DNA of 64,000 nt, from positions 124,001-188,000 of the forward strand of contig NZ_NNRI01000012.1 of NCBI RefSeq assembly GCF_002270415.1, written 5' to 3'. The position numbers were made by a program, and so were the translations under genes. The first letter of the stretch is position 1. Every line of letters begins with the position of its first letter. The stretch comes from Mesorhizobium sophorae (lineage in GTDB: Bacteria; Pseudomonadota; Alphaproteobacteria; Rhizobiales; Rhizobiaceae). Below the pieces are notes generated by a model that was given only the letters and a program-made list of their open reading frames with translations, was not told where the DNA came from and did no database searches. This document shows positions 53,560-60,927 of the stretch, in pieces.

Positions 53560-53943
53560 TTAAGACGTCGGCAGTCCGTGCGCCCGGCGCGCCATCAGGC
53601 AATCGTCGTCGCCCGGCATGCAGGCGCGGCAGACATCCGGGCGAACTTCGTAGATGCCGCAAGCGGTCGACTTGCCGATCTCGCCGGAGAGCGCCGAGCA
53701 GCGCACGCCATCGCAGCGCATGCCGGACAAGTTGGCCGCCACATATTTTTCCGGGATGCGATCGAGCTGGGCGTCATCCTCGGTGGAAAAGCGCGGCCAC
53801 TCCGCCGAATAGGAACAGCAGGCGCCGCAGCTCTGGCAGTCGAAGACAGGGCCGGTGCTGCGTTGCAACGACGAAAGACTTGCAGCGGCCGCCAAGGCGA
53901 ACAGTCCCGGCTCGGCAGGGTCGTGATCTGCGTCTTTCGGCAA
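53560..53943 (-). CDS. YkgJ family cysteine cluster protein
   Basis: A protein of about 127 residues. It has an eight-or-more cysteine pattern: CQSCGACCSYS near the start, CDGVRCSAL, CGIYEVRPDVCRACMPG, and a final C in DDDCLMA. This is the zinc/iron-sulfur YkgJ (CxxCxxCC) family, whose function is unknown. No ATG is well placed; I chose the TTG at 53943, five bases after the previous stop (the frame is open upstream to 54036). It ends the cluster of four small genes on this strand. Confidence 0.8.
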   Translation of the reverse strand: MPKDADHDPAEPGLFALAAAASLSSLQRSTGPVFDCQSCGACCSYSAEWPRFSTEDDAQLDRIPEKYVAANLSGMRCDGVRCSALSGEIGKSTACGIYEVRPDVCRACMPGDDDCLMARRAHGLPTS

Positions 53944-53947
53944 GGTG

Positions 53948-54103
53948 TTATTTCTTCTTGCCTGTCTTGCCCTTTGGCGCATCCGCCGGCGACTTGAACA
54001 GATCGGTCGCGGCTTCGTCGGCTTTCGGCGCCGCAACCGGCTTGGCCGGTTTTGCAGCAGCTGGCGTTGCAGGCTGGTCCTTGGCGGAGAATTTTATGGC
54101 CAT
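53948..54103 (-). CDS. Small lysine/alanine-rich protein
   Basis: A 51-residue protein, too short for most ORF cut-offs, read from the ATG at 54103 to the TAA at 53948. It starts MAIKFSAKDQPATPAAAKPA, has an acidic helix (DEAATDLFKSPADA), and ends with the basic GKTGKKK. The composition (A, K, P) indicates disorder. Its ATG lies one base after the stop of the upstream gene and the next gene begins five bases downstream, so it is likely to be a real gene in a small operon. Confidence 0.68.
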   Translation of the reverse strand: MAIKFSAKDQPATPAAAKPAKPVAAPKADEAATDLFKSPADAPKGKTGKKK

Positions 54104-54104
54104 G

Positions 54105-54512
54105 TCAGTCCTCGTCGGCGAAACGCGATGATGGAGCGCGCGGATTGCGCAAGCGGCCGATCAGCGCCGAAACCGCCGTGATGTTCATTTCCTCGGGCGA
54201 CCAGTTCTTCACCGCCTCGATGTGGTGGGGCGCAAGTTCGCGATGCGTGCTGCCGCTGTAGGCGGCATCCTGATAAGTCACCAGCTCATGCGTCTTGGTG
54301 TCTTCGCGGACATACTCGATCAGGTAGTTCGGGCACTCAGCCCGGCCACGCACGCCGACGCGCACCTGGGCGTCGCCATGGGCACGCTTGCAGCGTTCGA
54401 GTTTTTCCAGCACGCGCCGGACATATTCGACCGGCTTGTCGAGGCCTTCGACCATGTCGGCAATGGTCGCATCGGTCGCGATCGGAGTAGGCGGGACGCG
54501 CTTGGTGGCCAT
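54105..54512 (-). CDS. Conserved-looking hypothetical protein
   Basis: A 135-residue soluble protein without a recognised domain. It has a charged helix (VEYVRRVLEKLERCKRAHGD) and a beta-rich middle (VRVGVRGRAECPNYLIEYV), and ends with LIGRLRNPRAPSSRF. Its start ATG overlaps the previous gene's stop (TGATG at 54510-54514), so the two are coupled. I do not recognise a function. Confidence 0.75.
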   Translation of the reverse strand: MATKRVPPTPIATDATIADMVEGLDKPVEYVRRVLEKLERCKRAHGDAQVRVGVRGRAECPNYLIEYVREDTKTHELVTYQDAAYSGSTHRELAPHHIEAVKNWSPEEMNITAVSALIGRLRNPRAPSSRFADED

Positions 54513-54772
54513 CAGCGTTTTCCGACTCGTTTCGGCAAAGCGGCGAGAGCCGCGGCCGCGGCCATCTCATCGGCCTCCTTCTCCAGGCGCTGTTCGCGTA
54601 GCCGCGCGGTCTTGGCTTCCCGCGCCTCGCTGACGGCATCGCGCTCGGAAATGATGCGGTTGAGTGACATCGACTGGGTCTGCGTCTTGCTGAACAGGGA
54701 CACGGCCTGATCAGGGGCTGTCTTCGAATTGGCGGTCAAAATCTTTCTCCTGTCAGGAGCTGGTGCAGACAT
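54512..54772 (-). CDS. Small hypothetical protein, coiled-coil-like
   Basis: An 86-residue protein starting MSAPAPDRRKILTAN. Its second half is a charged alanine-rich helix (SEAREAKTARLREQRLEKEADEMA) that would form a coiled coil. I chose the ATG at 54772 because the frame continues upstream only through the tandem repeat region. It overlaps the next gene and is the first of the four-gene cluster ending in the YkgJ protein. I do not recognise a function. Confidence 0.65.
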   Translation of the reverse strand: MSAPAPDRRKILTANSKTAPDQAVSLFSKTQTQSMSLNRIISERDAVSEAREAKTARLREQRLEKEADEMAAAAALAALPKRVGKR

Positions 54773-54951
54773 GGCGAGACCGGGTCTTCGGTCAGGACCA
54801 CGCACAAAGCAATACGGCAGCGGATTCAAATTGCTGGAGCGTCCCTTAGCACGTTCAGGCCGACGCGCAGTGCACTTTCGGCGGCAAGACGCGCAAAATG
54901 AAAAAGGCCAGGCACCGCCTGACCTCCCCCATGAGAGCGCCGCGCATCCAA

Positions 54952-54997
54952 TGACATCCAGAAGGATGCACAGGTGACATCCAGAAGGATGCACCAG
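54952..54997. repeat. 23-bp tandem duplication with hairpin units
   Basis: Two consecutive copies of TGACATCCAGAAGGATGCAC plus AGG (54952-54974 and 54975-54997). Each copy contains a small hairpin, CATCC-AGAA-GGATG. It lies upstream of the four small genes, in the 54773-55123 gap. The rest of that gap shows no gene. Confidence 0.7.
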
Positions 54998-55123
54998 GGA
55001 TGCAAGGCAACGCCCTTCACATGCGCATGCCGTAGAAACTCAAGTCTCCGCGGCCAAGCGCCCGAATTCGCCATTCACCGGTGCCAGTACATCCGTGGTC
55101 ACCGGGAAGGCTGAATTCTGTTT

Positions 55124-55333
55124 TCAGGCCGCCTTCAACTGGTCGGCGGACATCTTGCCCGACTTGTTGTCGCGGACCATCTCGTAGCCGAGCTTCTGGC
55201 CCTCGACGATGTCGCGCATGCCGGCGCGCTCTACGGCCGAGATGTGGACAAAAACGTCGGCCGAGCCGTCGTCAGGCTGAATAAAACCAAAACCCTTGGT
55301 GGCGTTGAACCATTTAACTGTGCCGGTGCTCAT
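55124..55333 (-). CDS. cspA: Cold shock protein (CspA family)
   Basis: A 69-residue OB-fold RNA/DNA-binding protein. The two nucleic-acid-binding motifs are complete: KWFNATKGFGFIQP and DVFVHISAV. ATG 55333 (MSTGTVKWF) has AAAGG upstream. Such proteins melt RNA structure and are induced on cold shock or in stationary phase. The long sequence upstream (over 300 bases) is suitable for the long leader found before many csp genes. Confidence 0.95.
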   Translation of the reverse strand: MSTGTVKWFNATKGFGFIQPDDGSADVFVHISAVERAGMRDIVEGQKLGYEMVRDNKSGKMSADQLKAA

Positions 55334-55680
55334 GACGAACCCTTTCCATGGCAAATATTCGTTAATCGCGGTGCGAATGCACAACGATTTTTGTCTCGAT
55401 TTTTGATGGGGAAGTTCGTCAAAGGCGCGCATGCGTGCGCGGATAACAAAAGTCGGTCAAACAAATATCGACGAAATTCTTGTAGGCTTCTTTTTGCGCC
55501 TTGTCAATTTCTGGTTTAGCCGCCATCGAGATCAGGCGCAAAGTTGTCCGGCGAGAAGGAAACGAAACGCCGCCGCTCCAAAAAACCGCAACCCGCCGGG
55601 AACCAGATCGGCGCCGGTGCATTTTAGCTGTGTCGTCAGCAGTTCATGAGAGCAATCGAAGGAAAGGTTGACGGCAAAAG
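55334..55680 (-). other. Upstream region of cspA
   Basis: No gene is visible here. The first ~60 bases before cspA contain AT-rich runs (CGATTTTTGTCTCGATTTTTG), in line with a promoter or a leader. A thermosensing leader is possible from the family, but I could not fold it. Confidence 0.4.
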
Positions 55681-55724
55681 ACGCCTCCCGCGCGATAAAA
55701 GGCGCGAGGGGCGTTTTTGTTTTT
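55681..55724. terminator. Bidirectional terminator after the SRPBCC gene
   Basis: A GC-rich hairpin with arms ACGCCTCCCGCGC and GCGCGAGGGGCGT, closing with two G-T pairs, lies just beyond the SRPBCC stop. On the plus strand it is followed by TTTTTGTTTTT; on the minus strand by TCTTTT. Confidence 0.7.
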
Positions 55725-55728
55725 GCCC

Positions 55729-56511
55729 TCACATAACGGCGGTCATCATCGGCAGGATCTCGTATCGAAAGCCCAACCCGGAACGAACCGTCGGGTCCGC
55801 CTCGGTCAGCGCCCGGACGGCCGCCTCATCGACGGCACGCACGATACCGAGCCCCCAGGGACCGGCAGGATCTGCGACCGGCCCAAACAGGATGACACCC
55901 CCCTCACCCCATTTGCCGCGCAGATAGTCCGAGTGCTGCTTCATCAGTGTTTTTTCTGCATCGGTCAGGGTGAAGGCAAAGTCGGGCCGGGGCGGGATCA
56001 GCCGGCAGTGGAACACGCCTTGCGGCTTGCTGCCGGCTTCATCGGTGAGGAAAGTGGTCAGCCAGCCGAGCACGCGCTCCCAGCCGGAGCCGTGATCGCG
56101 GCATGCGCCTTGACGGACGCCAAACCCTTCATGGCGTAAGGTCAGCCGCGTTCCGGCACCCACCGCCTCGAGCATGTAGGTCACGGTGGTGACGTTGTCG
56201 CCGTCCCATGGCGCTTTCCACGTCAACACCAGAAGGTGCGGCGGCTCGACCTTGAGATACTCGCCCTGGACATGAAAGTCCTGGCCGTCGGCCCCCTTGC
56301 CTTCTGATCGCCACGCCCCGCCCGGCCGCAAGTCGGCGGTGTGTTTCGTCGTCCGGTAAAGTTCGTCCGCCCCCCACCAGAGCGGTATCTGGTCGTCCGC
56401 CGTCAACGCGCGAAACACTCGCTCGGGCGGCACCGCGATCGTCACGGTGGCGAGAATCGTGCCCGCCGACACATCGGCGATGGCGCGCGGTCTGTCGTTG
56501 TTGGCCATCAT
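55729..56511 (-). CDS. SRPBCC (AHSA1-type) and YciI-type fusion protein
   Basis: A 260-residue fusion. Residues 15-165 are an SRPBCC/AHSA1-like domain (VSAGTILATVTIAVPPERVFRAL; LWWGADELYR; LRPGGAWRSEG; VTYMLEAVGAGTRLTLRHEGFG). Residues 170-255 are a YciI/YCII-like ferredoxin-fold domain (LMKQHSDYLRGKWGEGGVILFGPV... DEAAVRALTEADPTVRSGL). The two are usually separate proteins. SRPBCC proteins of this group sit with ArsR regulators; substrates are unknown. Its ATG overlaps the ArsR stop (ATGA, 56508-56511). Confidence 0.87.
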   Translation of the reverse strand: MMANNDRPRAIADVSAGTILATVTIAVPPERVFRALTADDQIPLWWGADELYRTTKHTADLRPGGAWRSEGKGADGQDFHVQGEYLKVEPPHLLVLTWKAPWDGDNVTTVTYMLEAVGAGTRLTLRHEGFGVRQGACRDHGSGWERVLGWLTTFLTDEAGSKPQGVFHCRLIPPRPDFAFTLTDAEKTLMKQHSDYLRGKWGEGGVILFGPVADPAGPWGLGIVRAVDEAAVRALTEADPTVRSGLGFRYEILPMMTAVM

Positions 56512-56828
56512 TCATTCTCCAGGTAGGATTTCAGGTTGCCTAGGCTCGCTTGCCAGAAATCGCGATAGGGCAAGATCCAGTCGGCCACGTCCTTCAACTC
56601 AGCCGGCTCCAGCCGGTAGAGCCGCTCGCGGCCATACTTCTGTTCGGAGACGACCCGCAATTCGCGCAGGACCCTGAGATGCTTGGAGATCGCTGGCCGG
56701 CTCTGCGAGAAGGCCGAGGCAAGTTCGTTGACCGGCGCTGGTCCCTGCCGCAAGCGGTCGAGGATCGCGCGCCGCGTCGGATCGGCAATTGCGCGGAAAA
56801 CGGAACGGTCGGGGTCAGCCTGCGGCAT
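56508..56828 (-). CDS. ArsR family regulator
   Basis: A 106-residue winged-helix repressor. The recognition region reads AFSQSRPAISKHLRVLRELRVV, the pattern of the ArsR group that pairs with SRPBCC genes; the metal-binding cysteines of ArsR/SmtB proteins are absent. It is first in the operon with the SRPBCC-YciI gene. The start codon lies inside the promoter-proximal arm of a large inverted repeat (56823-56860), suggesting self-repression at that site. Confidence 0.93.
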   Translation of the reverse strand: MPQADPDRSVFRAIADPTRRAILDRLRQGPAPVNELASAFSQSRPAISKHLRVLRELRVVSEQKYGRERLYRLEPAELKDVADWILPYRDFWQASLGNLKSYLENE

Positions 56829-56860
56829 AATACGTATCCATTCGTTTACGTATTATGCCG
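56823..56860. promoter_or_regulatory. ArsR operator: 14-base perfect inverted repeat over the start codon
   Basis: Arms CGGCATAATACGTA (56823-56836) and TACGTATTATGCCG (56847-56860) are perfectly paired with a 10-base spacer. The ATG of the ArsR gene (56828-56826) is inside the left arm. Such a long, exact palindrome at a regulator's own start is best explained as an autoregulatory operator. Confidence 0.82.
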
Positions 56861-57040
56861 AATAGCCGTTCCGGTCAATTCCGGCTCGCGGCCGATTCCG
56901 GACGGGTTTGGAGCCTGCCTCACTCCAAGCCAGACACGCCTGGCGTCGCCGCCGACATCCGCGAGGGACAGACAGGCGCCCCTCAGCCGCATCGCCTGAA
57001 ACCATATTTGCGGCTACGAGGCTCGAAGCCGCATGCCAGA

Positions 57041-57700
57041 TCAGTCCTGTTCGTGCGGATCGGGCTCGGGCCAGGTTTCCTTGGCGGCTTCCGCGTACCA
57101 GTGACGCATTGCAGGCGTGGAAAGCACCGCATCGACATAGGTTCTGATATCTGGCGCCAGCGTGCCGCCATAGGTGTCGAAGCGGGTGACGATCGGCGCA
57201 TACATGGCGTCGGCCGCGGTGAAATGGCCGAACAGGAACGGGCCGCCCTTGCCGTGTCCTTCCCGGCACTCGCGCCACAGGGCCTCGATGCGCTCCCGCT
57301 GCGCCTCGCCCTCAGCGTCGAGAGGCTTGTGGCCTTTCGGGCGACGCAAATTCATCGGCCAGCCATAGCGGACCTCGCGAAAACCGGAATGCATTTCGGT
57401 CGCCACGGAGCGCGCCAGCGCGCGGGCGCCGATATCGGCCGGCCAGAGATTTTTCTCGGGAAACAGGTCGGCAAGATATTCAAGGATGGCAAGAGTTTCC
57501 CAGATGATCCTGCCATTGTGATTCAAGACCGGCACCAGCCCGGTCGGCGAAATCTTGCCGAGATTGGCAGCGGTCTCGGGCGTGCGCAGCCGCACGAACC
57601 CTTCCTCGAAGGGAATCTCCAGATGCTTCATCGCCACCCAGGGCCGAAGCGACCATGAGGAGAAGCACTTGTTGCCGATATAGAGTGTGAATTCAGCCAT
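57041..57700 (-). CDS. Glutathione S-transferase
   Basis: A 219-residue protein. The N-terminal thioredoxin-like domain begins FTLYIGNKCFSSWSLRPW with serines at the active position, followed by SPTGLVPVLNHNG and the cis-proline region, and then ETLAILEYLADLFPEKNLWP, all standard for GSTs. The C-terminal helical domain has GHFTAADAMYAPIV. It conjugates glutathione to electrophiles or acts as a peroxidase. ATG 57700 has GGGGAG upstream. It stands alone. Confidence 0.93.
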   Translation of the reverse strand: MAEFTLYIGNKCFSSWSLRPWVAMKHLEIPFEEGFVRLRTPETAANLGKISPTGLVPVLNHNGRIIWETLAILEYLADLFPEKNLWPADIGARALARSVATEMHSGFREVRYGWPMNLRRPKGHKPLDAEGEAQRERIEALWRECREGHGKGGPFLFGHFTAADAMYAPIVTRFDTYGGTLAPDIRTYVDAVLSTPAMRHWYAEAAKETWPEPDPHEQD

Positions 57701-57821
57701 TTTTCTCCCCGCGCGCACGGTTGTCCCGACGTCCTTTTGGCCTGCGCGACATCGCAGCCTAGCCTGCCAGCCTTACCGCCGAAAGCGGTTGCGTAACTTT
57801 GATCCGCGGCTGGGGAAGCTT

Positions 57822-57846
57822 GGAACCTAACCGACGCCGGCTCGTT
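57822..57846 (+). promoter_or_regulatory. EcfG (general stress sigma factor) promoter for csbD
   Basis: GGAAC (57822-57826) and CGTT (57843-57846) are separated by 16 bases. This is the alphaproteobacterial EcfG/RpoE2 consensus, recognised by the stress sigma factor under PhyR-NepR control. It lies 50 bases before the csbD start. Confidence 0.85.
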
Positions 57847-57896
57847 AGCCTCCGCGGACGAATTCCCCGAATTCAAACTCCCAGGAGATGCGGAAA

Positions 57897-58076
57897 ATGG
57901 TGAACAAGGATCAGGTCGCGGGCATGGCCAAGCAGGTCAAGGGCTCGGTCAAGGAAGCTGCCGGCAAGGCGACCGGCAACAGGCAGACCCAGGCCGAAGG
58001 CACGGCCGACAAGATCGCCGGCAAGGTGCAGAAGGCCTATGGCGACGTGAAGGACAAGGTCAAGAAGGCGCTCTGA
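57897..58076 (+). CDS. CsbD family stress protein
   Basis: A 59-residue hydrophilic protein starting MVNKDQVAGMAKQVKGSV. Alternating basic and acidic helical segments with the GKA-rich pattern (AEGTADKIAGKVQKAYGDV) are typical of CsbD. ATG 57897 has AGGAG nine bases upstream; the in-frame ATG at 57888 is too close to it. The EcfG promoter upstream indicates general stress control, as for csbD in Bacillus sigma-B. The molecular role is unknown. Confidence 0.93.
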   Translation: MVNKDQVAGMAKQVKGSVKEAAGKATGNRQTQAEGTADKIAGKVQKAYGDVKDKVKKAL

Positions 58077-58103
58077 TCCCCATCGGGTATCGCTTTGCCT
58101 GGG

Positions 58104-58130
58104 AAAGGCGGCCGCCAGGGCCGCCTTTTT
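58104..58130. terminator. Bidirectional terminator between csbD and the metallophosphoesterase
   Basis: Arms AAAGGCGGCC (58104-58113) and GGCCGCCTTT (58119-58128) form a perfect 10-base stem; TTTTT follows on the plus strand and CCC on the minus. It sits at the convergent junction of the two genes. Confidence 0.85.
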
Positions 58131-59263
58131 CATGTGCTCCAGTCCTTGCTGAAGGCGTTGGTGAAGGCGACCTCGCCATGATCACCGGTCGCCTCGCCCA
58201 GTACTACGTCCATGGCGTCGCTAGTCACCCTGGCCAGCGCGAAGCCACCCATATAGGCAGCCTTCGGCTTGATGAGGTCGAGCCCGTCGCCGCGGTAGAT
58301 CAGCGGTGTGTCGTGCTTGTGGCCGTGGAAAATGGCGACGACATTGTAGCCCTTCAGCGCCGCCAGCAGGGCCTGCCGGTCGGCCTCGCTCCACCAGTGC
58401 GGCGCGCCGGCACCGCCATCGTCATACGTCCTTTTGGCGGCATCCCACCGTTCTATCGAGAAGGTGTCCCAGCCATAGTGCTGGAACAGGATGACCGGGC
58501 GGCCATCCGCAGCGTAGGTGGCCAGATCCTGCTTCAGCCATGGCAGGCCGCTGTCGGCGCCGTGGCCGGTGTCGCCGGCGAAGCGATGCGTCTGAACAAG
58601 ATGCAGGCCGCCCCAGTCCCAGGAATAACAATCGGTGTCGACGTCGTAGTCGGTGGCCGGCACCGGCGGCTTGAAGAACACGCCGGCGCGGTGATTGACC
58701 TCGACATAGTCGCGCATTTCGCGCCGGTACCAGTCGACATGATGCGGCGGGCCGTTCTGGTCGAGATCGTGGTTGCCGAGCCCGACATAGACCGGCACGT
58801 GCACGCGATCGGAACCGACACCTTGCTGGTAGCGCTGGCTGAACTGGAGCAGTTGGGTGCCCTCGCTCGGCTGGGTGATCTGGCCGCCGCCATCGTCGGT
58901 GATGTCGCCGCCGACGACGAGGCCAAGCGGCGTGCCGATACGGCTACCGGCGGAACGCAGACCGGTGGCGACGCCGTTGATCTCGGCCGGCCAATCCTTG
59001 TCGCCGAGGGCGTTCAGCGCGGCGATGTTGCGCAGCAGCGCGGCGTCGGTCTTGCCTTCCTTCAGGCAGTTGGGGCTCAAGCCGCTCGCCATGTGACAGG
59101 CATGGACATCTGCGATGAACAGGAAGGTGGCGTCGATCGGCTGGACGCGCTGCCCGGTCTGGCTGCGTGCCGGGCACGACATCACGCCGGCCGCGGCAAA
59201 TCCCGCGGCCTGGGCCAGAAAGCTGCGTCGAGAAAACAAACCAGGCGAGCGGCGATTCATCAT
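58130..59263 (-). CDS. Tat-exported metallophosphoesterase
   Basis: A 377-residue calcineurin-like phosphoesterase. The N-terminus has a Tat motif (FSRRSFLAQAAGFAAAG), so it is exported folded. Metal-binding motifs are in order: FIADVHACH (DxH), VVGGDITDDGG (GD), YVGLGNHDLDQ (GNHD), LFQHYGWD (H) and FHGHKHDT (GHxH). The substrate is not known; periplasmic relatives hydrolyse phosphodiesters or phospholipids. It starts upstream of a plain gap and its stop shares the terminator with csbD. Confidence 0.92.
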   Translation of the reverse strand: MMNRRSPGLFSRRSFLAQAAGFAAAGVMSCPARSQTGQRVQPIDATFLFIADVHACHMASGLSPNCLKEGKTDAALLRNIAALNALGDKDWPAEINGVATGLRSAGSRIGTPLGLVVGGDITDDGGGQITQPSEGTQLLQFSQRYQQGVGSDRVHVPVYVGLGNHDLDQNGPPHHVDWYRREMRDYVEVNHRAGVFFKPPVPATDYDVDTDCYSWDWGGLHLVQTHRFAGDTGHGADSGLPWLKQDLATYAADGRPVILFQHYGWDTFSIERWDAAKRTYDDGGAGAPHWWSEADRQALLAALKGYNVVAIFHGHKHDTPLIYRGDGLDLIKPKAAYMGGFALARVTSDAMDVVLGEATGDHGEVAFTNAFSKDWST

Positions 59264-59366
59264 GAGGTGAATTTCAGCATGGAGAGCGGCCGGCCGTCCA
59301 GTTCAACGCGCGGCATCGCGATAGCAGCGTGAATGAGCAAGCTCGATCACGTTTCGGGATCATTTC

Positions 59367-59987
59367 CTAGGCCTCACCCAGCGCCGGCAGGCAGTCGCGC
59401 AGAACACCCGCATCCTGCGCCGCCTTGGCCATCGACATGGCGCCGGAATAGGTGGCCACGGCAAGTGCTGCAAAGCGCTTCGGGTCGGTGCCTTGCTCCC
59501 TGCCCGCATGCTGGTCGGTCCTGACCTTGTCGGCGATCGCCTGGCGCCATGCCGAAAAGATGCGGGCAAGTGCCGTCCGGAAATCGGGATCGGCGAGCGA
59601 CAGTTCATGCGCCAGATTGTTGAGCGGGCAGCCGCGCACGAAACCCTGTTGTTCCAAATCCGCCGCCACGGCCTCGAACACCGCGCGCACACCCTCGCGT
59701 GCCGAGGCCGCCGCCCGCACCGGCGCGATCCATGTCGCTTCGACCGCTGCCGCCACACGCTCGTCGATCACCGCCAGCGCCAGCGCCTTCTTGGTCGGGA
59801 AATGGTGATGCAGCGCGCCGCCGCTGACACCTGCCGCCGCCATCAGGTCGCCGAGGCTGGAGGCATGATAGCCGCGCGCCTGAAACGCCGCCTCCGCGAC
59901 ATCGAGCACCTTGTTGCGCATGCCTTCGGGGTCGTTGATGCGTTTTCGCGACCGAAGCCTCGGTCGCGTTCTGATCTCTGCTGACAT
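59367..59987 (-). CDS. TetR/AcrR family repressor
   Basis: A 206-residue regulator with the helix-turn-helix GYHASSLGDLMAAAGVSGGALHHHFPTKKAL. The C-terminal part (FVRGCPLNNLAHELSLADPDFR) belongs to the TetR_C group that senses small hydrophobic compounds. I chose ATG 59987, as the frame extends to 60140 into the divergent NIPSNAP gene. A palindrome between the two genes is a likely operator. Confidence 0.92.
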   Translation of the reverse strand: MSAEIRTRPRLRSRKRINDPEGMRNKVLDVAEAAFQARGYHASSLGDLMAAAGVSGGALHHHFPTKKALALAVIDERVAAAVEATWIAPVRAAASAREGVRAVFEAVAADLEQQGFVRGCPLNNLAHELSLADPDFRTALARIFSAWRQAIADKVRTDQHAGREQGTDPKRFAALAVATYSGAMSMAKAAQDAGVLRDCLPALGEA

Positions 59988-60026
59988 TGCCGAACAATAG
60001 CATGTTGACAAAACAGGACAACCGGT

Positions 60027-60040
60027 CTGTTTATAAACAG
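60027..60040. promoter_or_regulatory. TetR operator candidate (tetR / NIPSNAP divergent region)
   Basis: Perfect 14-base palindrome CTGTTTATAAACAG. It lies 40 bases before the tetR start and 32 before the NIPSNAP start, so one site could control both. Weaker CCTGTTTT and AAACAGG copies flank it. Confidence 0.65.
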
Positions 60041-60071
60041 GACGATCACCCTGTTTTTTGGAGACTGACGG

Positions 60072-60851
60072 ATGAACCTGCCCCTGAATGCCACGCCGCA
60101 ACCCGCGGCGCTCGCCTCGCCTGTGGTCGAGCTGCGGCAATACACGCTGAAGCCCGGCAAGCGTGACACGCTCATCGACATCTTCGACGGCAGACTGATC
60201 GAGGGCCAGGAGGATGCCGGGATGACCATCATCGGCCAGTTCCGGGATCTCGATCGTCCGGACATGTTCGTCTGGATGCGCGGCTTCGACGGCATGGACG
60301 CGCGCAGGGATGCCTTAACCGCCTTTTATGGCGGGCCGGTCTGGGCGGCGCATAGCAATGCGGCCAACGCGACAATGATCGATTCCGACGATGTGTTGCT
60401 GCTCAAGCCGGCATGGCCAGGCGCCGGTTTCGACCTCTCGGGCACACTGCGGGCAGGCTTGACCGCCGACAAAAAATCAAGCCGGAACAAGCCCCTGTCG
60501 GCCATTGTTGTGATCCGGATTCATCATTTGCGGCCAGGCGCCGAGGGCATTTTTGCCAGTCGCTTCGAGACCGAAATGGCGCCGCTGATGACCGCACCCG
60601 GCGCGCGCGTGCTCGCCACGTTCGTTACCGAGCATACCGAAAACAGCTTTTCGCGCCTGCCGGTACGGGCCAGCGAAGACGTCTTCATCAGCGTCATGGG
60701 ATTTGACAGCCCGCAAACACACGCCCGCCACGAGGCCACGCTGGCCGGTTCGGCTGCATCGCAGGCGTTTTGGCAAGCGGTCCGGCAAGATCTAACCAGA
60801 CCAACCGAGACTTTACGTCTGTCCCCGACCTCGCGTTCGCGGCTTGGGTAA
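60072..60851 (+). CDS. NIPSNAP family protein
   Basis: A 259-residue protein. Its N-terminal half has the NIPSNAP motifs VVELRQYTLKPGKRDTLIDIF, FRDLDRPDMFVWMRGF and DALTAFYGGPVWAAH; a second, weaker copy follows (VVIRIHHLRPGAEGIFASRFE), so it is a tandem ferredoxin-like fold. Relatives lack known enzyme activity but resemble quinol-binding monooxygenases. Divergent from a TetR gene, it may be repressor-controlled. The start has GGAG upstream. Confidence 0.87.
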   Translation: MNLPLNATPQPAALASPVVELRQYTLKPGKRDTLIDIFDGRLIEGQEDAGMTIIGQFRDLDRPDMFVWMRGFDGMDARRDALTAFYGGPVWAAHSNAANATMIDSDDVLLLKPAWPGAGFDLSGTLRAGLTADKKSSRNKPLSAIVVIRIHHLRPGAEGIFASRFETEMAPLMTAPGARVLATFVTEHTENSFSRLPVRASEDVFISVMGFDSPQTHARHEATLAGSAASQAFWQAVRQDLTRPTETLRLSPTSRSRLG

Positions 60852-60927
60852 CGGTCCGCTTGATCAGGGATAGTGATGGTGCCTAAGCCCGGCAGAACGT
60901 GCCACCGGCACGCGCATTGTTCGGGCG

